Source: Sulfuriferula sp047300855 (GTDB taxonomy: Bacteria > Pseudomonadota > Gammaproteobacteria > Burkholderiales > Sulfuriferulaceae). Taken from it: 64,000 nt of DNA. Numbering within the stretch: position 1 is the first letter of the stretch; every line of letters begins with the position of its first letter. The stretch lies in the NCBI RefSeq assembly GCF_047300855.1, contig NZ_CP170197.1, positions 1,612,001 through 1,676,000 of the forward strand. Reading direction: 5' to 3'. A program made the position numbers and the translations under genes. Under the pieces are notes generated by a model, which saw only the letters and a program-made list of their open reading frames with translations, was not told the origin of the DNA and searched no databases. Of this stretch, positions 52,663-60,474 are shown in pieces.

Positions 52663-54626
52663 TTCTGACCGACCACGAAACCAAGATCGATCTCCTGAAC
52701 AACGAAGCGATCGCCACAACAATCATCGGCCTGCTGCGTGAGCGTCCCGATCGCCCCGTCACTATCGGCGTGCATGGCGATTGGGGCGCAGGGAAGTCCA
52801 GTGTTTTAGAAATGATCGAAGGCGGACTCTCTGGGAACGGCGATGTTCTCTGTCTCAAGTTCAATGGTTGGCGTTTTCAGGGCTTTGAGGATGCCAAGAT
52901 TGCGCTGATCGAGGGTATTGTCACGGGCCTGGTCGAGAAACGGCCAGCGCTGACGAAGGCCGCAGGCACGGTGAAGGATGTCTTCAATAGCATCGACTGG
53001 CTGAAGGTCGCGAAGAATGCGGGCGGCCTGGCGTTAACTGCGTTCACCGGCATCCCGACACCGGACCAAATCGGAGCCATCGTTAGCACATTGGAGGGAG
53101 TGCTCGCAGATCCCGGCCAACTTGCGACCAAGGAGAATCTTTCCTCCGCGATCAGCGGTGTGAAGGCGATATTGAAGCCTTCCGAAACCAAGAACGTACC
53201 AGAGGAAGTTGAGGCGTTTCGCAAGGCATTTGACAAACTGTTGAAAGATGCCGGCGTCGAGCAACTGGTTGTGCTGATCGATGACCTCGATAGGTGTTTG
53301 CCGGATACGGCCATTGAGACGCTCGAAGCCATTCGGCTGTTTGTCTTTACGGCGCGCACAGCGTTCGTCGTGGCTGCGGACGAGGCAATGATCGAGTATG
53401 CCGTGCGAAAGCATTTTCCGGACTTGCCGGAGACTACGGGGCCACGCGACTACGCAAGGAACTATCTGGAGAAGCTTATCCAGATACCGTTTCGGATTCC
53501 AGCGCTGGGAGAAACCGAGACACGCATTTACGTGACTCTTTTACTCGCCGGTGCGGAAGTGGGAGAAGACGATGCGGGATATCTTGAACTCATCAAGGCC
53601 GCACGGGAGCGGCTGAAACGTCCATGGGAGAGCGCGCCGTTGGACGCCGCAGCAGTCAATACAGCGCTCGGTGAAAATGCCAGCAAGGCGCACAACGCGT
53701 TGATGCTCAGTGATCAGATCGGTCCTATTCTGGCGAGTGGGGCGAAGGGAAATCCGCGGCAGATTAAGCGTTTCCTCAACACGCTTCTTCTGCGGCAGAA
53801 GACGGCGGACGCGCGCGGCTTTGGCGATGAGATCAAGTTGCCGGTACTGGCGAAGCTGATGCTTGCCGAACGCTTCTTGCCCAGCCTTTTTGATCAGATC
53901 GCCACCGTTGCAGTGACGCATCCAATGGGGCGCTGCACGGACTTGGCTGCGTTGGAAAAGGTCGATGTGACGGATGACGCCAACTCCCGCAATCCAAGTA
54001 CCAAGCCAAAGGCGGCTGACGGGAAAGAACTCAAGGGCACTGGGGTTATTGCTGCTGCGATTACAGAGAGCGCAATTCTCACCGAATGGAAATCGTCGCA
54101 GTCGATTCTGGCTTGGGCGCGCGTGCAGCCGTCCATTGCGGAGATTGATCTTCGTCCGTATTTGTTTGTGACGAAGGATAAGAAGGACTACTTCGGGCCA
54201 GCGTCGGTACTTGGACATCTCGCAGTGGTCGCCGAAAAATTGCTTGGCCCTAAACTTTCTGTCCAGACGCTGGAGTCGGAACTGAAGCAACTTGCCCAGC
54301 CCGAGGCGGAAAAGCTATTCGAGGCAGTGCGGACCAAGATCATGAGTGGAGACACCTTCGACAGCCAACCCGCTGGCATCGAAGGGATGGTCGTGTTGGT
54401 GAAGGCACAACCGACTCTGCAAAGCAGATTGCTTGATTTTCTCAATGCATTGCCTAGCAGTCGGTGCGGCCCTTGGGTGGTAGGCGGCTGGCAAAGTGTG
54501 TTTAAGGACACTGACGTACTCGCTCGCCTGGATCGGTTGCTCGATGGCTGGTCCAAGGTAACGAGCAACCAGATGCTGAAACTCGCGGCAGAGGCTGCGA
54601 TCAAGACTCCGAAGGGAGGTCGCTAA
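52659..54626 (+). CDS. qatA: QatA, KAP-type P-loop ATPase
   Basis: 655 residues from the ATG at 52659 (MILTDHETKIDLLNNEA), which overlaps the previous stop. The KAP NTPase domain has Walker A GVHGDWGAGKSS at ~38-48 and Walker B LVVLIDDLDRCLPD near 205, then FVVAADEAMIEYAVRKHFP. A segment GNPRQIKRFLNTLLLR (~365) matches the KAP C-terminal motif. No clear transmembrane insertion is seen. As QatA it is the ATPase of the QatABCD anti-phage system. Its TAA overlaps the qatB ATG by one base. Confidence 0.93.
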   Translation: MILTDHETKIDLLNNEAIATTIIGLLRERPDRPVTIGVHGDWGAGKSSVLEMIEGGLSGNGDVLCLKFNGWRFQGFEDAKIALIEGIVTGLVEKRPALTKAAGTVKDVFNSIDWLKVAKNAGGLALTAFTGIPTPDQIGAIVSTLEGVLADPGQLATKENLSSAISGVKAILKPSETKNVPEEVEAFRKAFDKLLKDAGVEQLVVLIDDLDRCLPDTAIETLEAIRLFVFTARTAFVVAADEAMIEYAVRKHFPDLPETTGPRDYARNYLEKLIQIPFRIPALGETETRIYVTLLLAGAEVGEDDAGYLELIKAARERLKRPWESAPLDAAAVNTALGENASKAHNALMLSDQIGPILASGAKGNPRQIKRFLNTLLLRQKTADARGFGDEIKLPVLAKLMLAERFLPSLFDQIATVAVTHPMGRCTDLAALEKVDVTDDANSRNPSTKPKAADGKELKGTGVIAAAITESAILTEWKSSQSILAWARVQPSIAEIDLRPYLFVTKDKKDYFGPASVLGHLAVVAEKLLGPKLSVQTLESELKQLAQPEAEKLFEAVRTKIMSGDTFDSQPAGIEGMVVLVKAQPTLQSRLLDFLNALPSSRCGPWVVGGWQSVFKDTDVLARLDRLLDGWSKVTSNQMLKLAAEAAIKTPKGGR

Positions 54627-55519
54627 TGGGTACATCGTCAGCATATGGTGGCCCTGGCGGAGGCACTCCGTTGGTTCCAACTTGGCTCGGATCAGAGGGC
54701 GCGGCCGATGCGCCCGCCGCACCAGCGTTGCCCGCTGCGCCTGACAGCACTCCAGTCGGTGACCCAGCGGCACCGACCCCCGTTCCTTCGGCACCACCGA
54801 ATCGACCAGCTATACCCGCGCCGGCCGATGCCAGCCGATTCACCAGCGCACGCGGAAACTTCACTCGCTTTGCGCACTCCGGCGGCAGTGATCGCGCCAG
54901 CTTGGGCCGTGCAGTCTCAGGTTATGTGTCTACCTCATCAGGAGGTGCGCGACAAGCCGCCCAGCGCATGGGCGCCTCACGGGGCGCCGGAGCGAGGCTG
55001 CTGGGCTTTCTCACGGACGCACAGGCCCGGGGCGCCCGAGAAGCTCTACGCTCACTAAATCTGGAGGAGTTAGCCGGACGTCCAATTGCCGAAGTTTTCA
55101 TCGGTTTGGCTGACTACATCTGTCCGAGTGCTGGAACCGTCGATGAAGGCATCGCTCGGGAGGCATTCATCGAGACGATCATCGAGCTGACTACGCTCGG
55201 TGTGACGGACCTGGATGCGCTCACTTCTGACCAGATGCAGACGGTGTTCGAGCTGTACGCAACCCATGCCATCGAGGCGCGCCTGTGCAATGACATCGGA
55301 ACCAAGCTCATCACAGTCCCCAACGACGCGCAAGCTGCGCTCCGTGTTCAGGGACAGTTGCGCGATTTCATTCGAAATGGCGTGAGTGATGCTTTGACTG
55401 CAGCCCGCGCTGAAACTCCGACATTGACGCAGGATCGCGTGAACTCGTTCGTCGATTCGGTATATGAACGTGCTTTCGGTATTCTCCAAGCACTTGGGAA
55501 CGCGGAGGCTGACCAATGA
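54626..55519 (+). CDS. qatB: QatB
   Basis: A 297-residue protein. Residues 1-75 are Gly/Pro/Ala-rich and disordered (MGTSSAYGGPGGGTPLVPTW). The rest is mostly helical (FTRFAHSGGSDRASLGRAVS, YVSTSSGGARQAAQRMGASR, LEELAGRPIAEVFIGLADYI). This disordered-head plus helical layout and the position between a KAP ATPase and a QueC-like protein identify it as QatB, whose biochemical role is unknown. It overlaps qatC by 4 bases. Confidence 0.88.
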   Translation: MGTSSAYGGPGGGTPLVPTWLGSEGAADAPAAPALPAAPDSTPVGDPAAPTPVPSAPPNRPAIPAPADASRFTSARGNFTRFAHSGGSDRASLGRAVSGYVSTSSGGARQAAQRMGASRGAGARLLGFLTDAQARGAREALRSLNLEELAGRPIAEVFIGLADYICPSAGTVDEGIAREAFIETIIELTTLGVTDLDALTSDQMQTVFELYATHAIEARLCNDIGTKLITVPNDAQAALRVQGQLRDFIRNGVSDALTAARAETPTLTQDRVNSFVDSVYERAFGILQALGNAEADQ

Positions 55520-56880
55520 AGCGACAGTTTCTCGCTGGGCGTTTCGGCCCGGACGATGTGATTGAGATTCCGAGTGCTGCCGACGAACAGGTGACCCAAT
55601 TACAGCTCGTTGCCGGCGAAAAATCCCTCGACCATGGGATCGGCGGCGCGCTGACCAGTCTGAAAAGTTTGGGCGTCTTCCCTTCCGAGATCGGTCTTGA
55701 CCTGCTCGTCGTTGCCGCTCTTGTTCACGCGGCCGATACGCGAATCTCACGAGCCGAACAATCGCAAGACTCATGGACCCGTGAAATCAGACTAGTTGTT
55801 CCGGTCAGTGATCCTGATCTCTGGCAGGCTGCTGCTCGCACGCTGACACGCACATTGGACTTCTTGACCGGGGATCGTTGGACGGTGGGATTCCGTTGTC
55901 GGCCCGAACGGTTTAGCAGCCTGACCACGCCGCCGGCTAGTCTGCTACCGCCGCCCTTCGACACGGTAAGCCTCTTTTCCGGCGGGCTGGACAGCTTGAT
56001 TGGTGCAATCGATCTCCTGGAGAGTGGTCGCACGCCGCTCCTCATAAGCCACGCGGGCGAGGGGGCAACCAGCGATGCGCAGAACGCGCTGTTTGGTAAG
56101 TTGAGACAAAACTATAGCGGATCATCGTTTGATCGCCTACGGGTTTGGATGGCGTTCCCTGATGGTTTGGTAAAGGACGTTAGTTCTGAAAGCACGACGC
56201 GCGGTCGGTCGTTTCTGTTTTTTGCGCTCGGGGTTTTTGCCGGCACCGGTCTTGGCTCAAATTTTGTGTTGCGCGTGCCCGAGAACGGACTGATCGCTCT
56301 CAATGTCCCCTTAGACCCTCTGCGTTTAGGTTCGAATAGTACAAGGACGACTCACCCGTTCTACATGGCGAGATGGAACGACTTGCTGGTCGAGTTGGGT
56401 ATCGGCGGTCGCGTCGAAAATCCCTACTGGGATAAGACGAAAGGCGAGATGGCCGCTGAATGCGCAAACGGCCTTTTGTTGGGGACGACTGCTGCAGATT
56501 CCTTGTCGTGTTCATCACCATCGAAAGCTCGGTGGCAAGGACATGGAATAGAGCATTGTGGCTATTGTCTTCCATGTCTGATTCGTCGCGCTGCGCTCGA
56601 TGCGGCTTGGGGAGCCGGTCGTGATTCCACGGTCTACACCGTGCCTGACCTTCGAGCGCATACCTTGGACACGCGTGAATCGATCGGCAAGCAGGTGCGC
56701 TCATTTCAGGTTGCGATCGAGCGTTTGCGTGGACGACCTGACTTGGCAAAGCTGCTCATTCACAAGCCTGGGTCGCTGACCGACGAAATCCCACGACTTG
56801 ATCAATTGGCCGATGTCTATCGGCGCGGCCTCGACGAAGTGGCGCGCCTGATCGATGGCGTGGACACGAGACCGAGCTGA
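55516..56880 (+). CDS. qatC: QatC, QueC-like PP-loop protein
   Basis: A 454-residue protein. The PP-loop SGGLDSLIGAIDLL starts near residue 155, followed by PLLISHAGEGATS. A zinc-binding cluster C-x(n)-HCGYCLPC is at ~331-355, as in QueC (7-cyano-7-deazaguanine synthase). It is about twice the size of QueC because of an N-terminal ~150-residue extension typical of QatC. It may modify a nucleobase or a protein; the substrate in Qat is not settled. The stop lies 13 bp before the preferred qatD start. Confidence 0.93.
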   Translation: MKRQFLAGRFGPDDVIEIPSAADEQVTQLQLVAGEKSLDHGIGGALTSLKSLGVFPSEIGLDLLVVAALVHAADTRISRAEQSQDSWTREIRLVVPVSDPDLWQAAARTLTRTLDFLTGDRWTVGFRCRPERFSSLTTPPASLLPPPFDTVSLFSGGLDSLIGAIDLLESGRTPLLISHAGEGATSDAQNALFGKLRQNYSGSSFDRLRVWMAFPDGLVKDVSSESTTRGRSFLFFALGVFAGTGLGSNFVLRVPENGLIALNVPLDPLRLGSNSTRTTHPFYMARWNDLLVELGIGGRVENPYWDKTKGEMAAECANGLLLGTTAADSLSCSSPSKARWQGHGIEHCGYCLPCLIRRAALDAAWGAGRDSTVYTVPDLRAHTLDTRESIGKQVRSFQVAIERLRGRPDLAKLLIHKPGSLTDEIPRLDQLADVYRRGLDEVARLIDGVDTRPS

Positions 56881-56893
56881 TGTCGAGGCATTC

Positions 56894-57661
56894 ATGATCG
56901 CGACAAACGGCCTGGTGGACTTCCACTGCCATCTTGATCTGTATCCGGATCATCCAGCGGCGATCCGGGAATCTGATGAGGCGGGTGTTTTTACGCTGGC
57001 AGTGACGACCACGCCCAAAGCGTGGCCGCGCAACCATGAATTGGCGCAAGCGACGCGCCATGTGCGGGCCGCCCTTGGATTGCATCCGCAACTGGTCGCA
57101 GAACGGGCGAGCGAAATTGCGATCTGGGATGCCCATCTTTCAGAGACTCGCTATATTGGCGAGGTAGGCCTTGACGCCGGTCCACGATTTTACAAATCGT
57201 TCGAATTGCAGAAGCAGGTCTTTCAGCATGTGTTGCGGCGTTGTGCCGAGGCGGGAAACAAAGTCATCACGGTGCATAGCATTCGTGCGGCAAAAGCGGT
57301 TCTGGATCACATCGAGGCATATCTGCCGCCTACAAATGGCAAAGTCGTGCTGCACTGGTTCACCGGCAGCAAGGCAGAGGCAAAGCGTGCTCTTGAGTTG
57401 GGCTGCTACTTCTCTATCAACGCGGCGATGTTGGACAACGAGCGACATTCGTCGATGGTCGCGGCCATTCCCCTCGATAGGCTGCTGACAGAGACTGACG
57501 GGCCTTTCACCAAGACGGCAGATCGGCCTTCGAAACCGGTAGACGTGGCCGTAGTTGTTGAAGCTTTGAGCCGCCTACATGGTGTTTCGTCATCGACGCT
57601 TGCGGCTACTGTCCGAAACAATCTGCGCAGCTTGCTGGGACCGAACGGCGAGGGTGATTGA
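56894..57661 (+). CDS. qatD: QatD, TatD-like nuclease
   Basis: 255 residues from the ATG at 56894, preferred because GAGG lies 5 bases upstream and the family motif begins at once (LVDFHCHLDLY). A farther ATG at 56855 would overlap qatC. Metal ligands appear as HCH, GEVGLD, TVHSIRA and ETDGPF, the complete TatD set. TatD enzymes are 3'-5' DNA exonucleases, and QatD is the likely nucleolytic effector. It is the last gene of the operon. Confidence 0.93.
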   Translation: MIATNGLVDFHCHLDLYPDHPAAIRESDEAGVFTLAVTTTPKAWPRNHELAQATRHVRAALGLHPQLVAERASEIAIWDAHLSETRYIGEVGLDAGPRFYKSFELQKQVFQHVLRRCAEAGNKVITVHSIRAAKAVLDHIEAYLPPTNGKVVLHWFTGSKAEAKRALELGCYFSINAAMLDNERHSSMVAAIPLDRLLTETDGPFTKTADRPSKPVDVAVVVEALSRLHGVSSSTLAATVRNNLRSLLGPNGEGD

Positions 57662-58066
57662 TATGAGCGGCCTATCCGTCTCATGTTTTGCCGACCGTTT
57701 CGGCCGTCGAGGTGATCGGGAGCCATCGGCTTACCACCGGGCTGTGCCATGGCAGAGTAAAATGTAACTCGGTTTGCCGTTATTCGTTGACGATTGACGC
57801 GCTGTAGTAGTCGCCGCGCAAACTGAGTCCATCTCCCGTGCTGGCAAAAGCTGTTGTTATTTGACGGTATAAATGACGGTAAAACTGAATGAACACTACC
57901 AGCAAAGCCAGCATCCATGCGGGTTTTAAGTGGCAGGAAACAATTGAGTGGGAATAATTTTAGGTCTTTCGGCAGCTTTCGCGGACTATCGGAAAAACAA
58001 CTTAATTTATTGATTTATAATAATAAAATTAGCTCGTTGTTCGGAATCGGCCTCTTGTCTGCGAAC
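57662..58066. other. Gene-free end of ICE
   Basis: No integrase or other gene is visible. TGACGGTA occurs twice in tandem near 57860-57880 (TTGACGGTATAAATGACGGT), a possible recombinase arm site. GC content drops near 57940-58030. Confidence 0.4.
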
Positions 58067-58216
58067 CTAATCAAGCAAGGTATGGGGCGAACAGCCAATT
58101 TTCGGTGCGATTGATTCAATTGCAGCCCATAGGGATGGATAGCCTGCGCGATGTTCTTGCACCATGCGGACTACGCGTTCTCGGACTGCGGGGGAATATT
58201 TGTTTGATTTGTTCAT
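58067..58216 (-). pseudogene. IS3-family OrfA remnant
   Basis: Read leftwards from 58216: MNKSNKYSPAVRERVVRMVQ, then YPSLWAAIESIAPKIGCSPH and a stop after 49 codons. This is the N-terminal half of an IS3-family OrfA, different from the scar at 876. No OrfB is present. Confidence 0.8.
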
Positions 58217-58266
58217 CGTTCTATTCTCTCAAGATTTGGAGCCTCCTTCAAAGCCCGTGGCGATTC

Positions 58267-58652
58267 GGCTCCGGTAGACACCGGTGATGCGCTCACAATC
58301 GGCCACGGGGCGATGAGCTAGACCGGTTGCGGCGGGGATGTCTTGCCGCCACTGCGACTTCCCGACCGCGCAACGTCGCCAACAGATTGCGTGCCTGGAT
58401 CACGCGCCGTCCATGTCGCTCGGCCAGACCCTGCTCGACCTGTAATTCCGACCGCTGCTGTAGCGCTTCGCGCACCTCACCACCGAAGCCGTTGTCGTTG
58501 ATACCGCTGCTACCGCCGATCAGCTGCTGGTCCAGCCAGGTCGCGCCGATCACACGGACTTGCCGCTCAATGGGCAAGTGCGAACGCAGTTCCACGGACA
58601 CGCCGCCCAGCCACCGCATGTCGTATTGCCGACCTTGCTCGGACAGGTTCGC
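58267..58652 (-). pseudogene. Relaxase (DUF3363) fragment, third copy
   Basis: The minus-strand frame gives VSVELRSHLPIERQVRVIGA, then SSGINDNGFGGEVREALQQR and RNLLATLRGREVAVAA, equal to part of the DUF3363 region. It is cut at both ends and fused on the right to a P-type ATPase remnant. Base by base it is nearest to the fragment at 21256. Confidence 0.85.
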
Positions 58653-58666
58653 CGAGACGGCTCACC

Positions 58667-59081
58667 CCGCTGAGCATGACGCCGTCGACCACCACCTGGT
58701 CGCCCGGCGCCAACTCCAGAATATCGTCCAGCACGATCTCTGCCGTCGGGGTGTCGACGGTCCGCCTCGAACGAACCGCGCGGGCTCTGGGCTGGCTCAC
58801 CAGCGCGAGGCGGTCGGGCGTCCATTTTGCCCGGAGCTCCCGGACGATGCCGATCAGGGCATTGACGATAAAGACCCCGCCGAACCGGGCGTCCTGCCAA
58901 GGCCCCGTCAGCAAATCACGACGAACAGCGTCCCCAGGATCGCGTTGAAGCGGGTCAGGGCGTTGGCGCGCACGATTTCCAGAGTCGTGCGGCTCGTCGG
59001 CGCCGCTACTCGATTGACATCGCCACACGCGACGCGCGCCTGTACTTCTGCATCAGTCAATCCTTGGAGTTCCGCCGGCAT
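58667..59081 (-). pseudogene. P-type cation ATPase N-terminal remnant
   Basis: From the ATG at 59081: MPAELQGLTDAEVQARVACG, DVNRVAAPTSRTTLEIVRAN, then FNAILGTLFVV, a typical E1-E2 ATPase start. The frame shifts near 58920 and continues as DARFGGVFIVNALIGIVREL, EIVLDDILELAPGDQVVVDG, before being cut off. Only the actuator region survives, so it is non-functional. Confidence 0.8.
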
Positions 59082-59093
59082 CTTTTTTGCCTT

Positions 59094-59696
59094 CTAGCGC
59101 CGCATCCAGCCTTGAGCGATCGGCCACGCCATGAAGCTCTGGTAAAGCCTCTCGACGAATCGGGTCACGCGGTCACCTGTATGCCGCCACAGAGGCGAGA
59201 GGGCGGCATATGAAAGACAGGCCACGCCGACCGCGCCCAGCATATCCAACGGAAAATGCAGGCCGAGGAAGATGCGCGCCCATGCCACGCCCGAACCGGC
59301 CGCCAGCGTGAGCGATCCCAACAACCTCTCGCGACCGAGCAGCAGACTGATGCCAATGGCGGTGAAGATAGTCATATGGTCGCTCGGAAACGATGAGTCC
59401 GCTACGTGCTGTGCCCACGCGTGCCCCAGCCCCATTGCGAAGGGACGCGGGTGTTGCCACACCGAACTGATGACCTGGTTCAAGCCGAGCCCCAGCATGG
59501 CAGTCAGGCACGTTTGGATGGCCAGCCTGCGCTTTGCCTCATTACCCCGCAGCCACATCGCGATCAGTAGCACTGGGATCAGGTAGATCAGGTCGTTGGC
59601 GATTACGACGGCGCCGTCAATCATCCAAGGCGCTGAGCCGAGGCCAGCGTTGATTTTCAGAAACAAGGCGCGGTTTAGCGCTTCGATGCGTTCCAC
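59094..59696 (-). CDS. PAP2 phosphatase (undecaprenyl-diphosphatase-like)
   Basis: A 200-residue protein with about five hydrophobic helices and the PAP2 motifs KRRLAIQT (partial motif 1), SFPSDHMT (catalytic His region) and ARIFLGLHFPLDMLGA. It resembles BcrC/YbjG-type undecaprenyl pyrophosphate phosphatases, recycling the cell-wall lipid carrier at the periplasmic face. It lies next to metal-resistance genes, where such a gene is sometimes found. The start at 59696 (MERIEALNRALF) fits the family. Confidence 0.88.
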   Translation of the reverse strand: MERIEALNRALFLKINAGLGSAPWMIDGAVVIANDLIYLIPVLLIAMWLRGNEAKRRLAIQTCLTAMLGLGLNQVISSVWQHPRPFAMGLGHAWAQHVADSSFPSDHMTIFTAIGISLLLGRERLLGSLTLAAGSGVAWARIFLGLHFPLDMLGAVGVACLSYAALSPLWRHTGDRVTRFVERLYQSFMAWPIAQGWMRR

Positions 59697-59850
59697 GTAT
59701 TTATTCTCCTGTGTTGTATGTCCATTGAAGGGGGGATTCTCCGCGCAGTTCTACCCGACGATTCTCGTCAGGGGTTCTCCCATCTCCAGGGAAAAACGGC
59801 GGTGTTGAATACCTCGTACATCGTAATAGCAACTGCGCTTCCGACCATGC

Positions 59851-60059
59851 TCAATGCCCGTTGCCGGAAGTGAATCGGCCATACCTCTGCGCTAGGCTCG
59901 GCATGACTAGCAGGTTGAGTGCGGTGGAGGCGAACAGCCCACCCAGGATCACCAGCGCTATGATGCCTTCGATCTCCCGTCCCGGATCACCTCTGCCGAT
60001 CGCCAGCAGCAGCAACCCAGCGTTGTCGCGAGCACCGTCATCAGGACTGGCGTCAGACA
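59851..60059 (-). pseudogene. RND metal pump C-terminal remnant
   Basis: Minus-strand reading gives LTPVLMTVLATTLG in one frame and then LLLLAIGRGDPGREIEGIIA, LVILGGLFASTALNLLVMPS in another, matching the last membrane segments of CzcA/CusA pumps (compare the same region of the intact gene near 60570). It is a scrap of a second pump. Confidence 0.8.
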
Positions 60060-60071
60060 TTCCATAATATC

Positions 60072-60419
60072 TCACGGTCTTCCTGCAACCGGGATCGCCT
60101 TGATGATGTCCGTGACGTAAATCCATCCCGCCTCTGCCTGACCGGTCCGGGCGGCACGCCCGATGATGTCCATGAGTTCGTCGACTTGATGGTCTTCGCA
60201 GATTAGTTCCAGCCTCGATTCGTTGATTACTTCCTCGGCGAGGTCGACGGCATAGTGCCGCTCTTGTGCATCGACCGGTGCCAATAGGCTGCGTACCCCG
60301 ATCACACTGAGGTTGCGGCAACCCTTCGCTGGGTCTAAGTTGCACTGCCCGGACTCCTTGAGGGCGCGAATCACGTCTGGGATACGGTGATTATGGACAT
60401 AGGCCTTGATTTCTTTCAT
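60072..60419 (-). CDS. PII-like regulatory protein in metal-efflux operon
   Basis: A 115-residue protein of PII size: MKEIKAYVHNHRIPDVIRAL at the start, GVRSLLAP in the T-loop position without the usual Tyr uridylylation site, and GEAGWIYVTD-like C-terminal strand (QAEAGWIYVTDIIKAIPV). PII-like proteins are found downstream of czcA/cusA genes and may sense nucleotides or metals there. It follows the RND gene by 55 bp on the same strand, so it is probably co-transcribed. Confidence 0.85.
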   Translation of the reverse strand: MKEIKAYVHNHRIPDVIRALKESGQCNLDPAKGCRNLSVIGVRSLLAPVDAQERHYAVDLAEEVINESRLELICEDHQVDELMDIIGRAARTGQAEAGWIYVTDIIKAIPVAGRP

Positions 60420-60474
60420 ACGGACTCTCCTGTTTAGTGATTGCCTGCGGCCGTTCAGGCCGCAGGATTCTGGT

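Noticed and set aside
53541..54290. 249-codon minus-strand frame opposite qatA
   Set aside because: Shadow of qatA; no ribosome site and basic, non-family sequence.
57780..57960. Integrase remnant next to the TGACGGTA repeats
   Set aside because: I translated the short frames and saw no tyrosine-recombinase motif; only the direct repeat remains as a weak hint.
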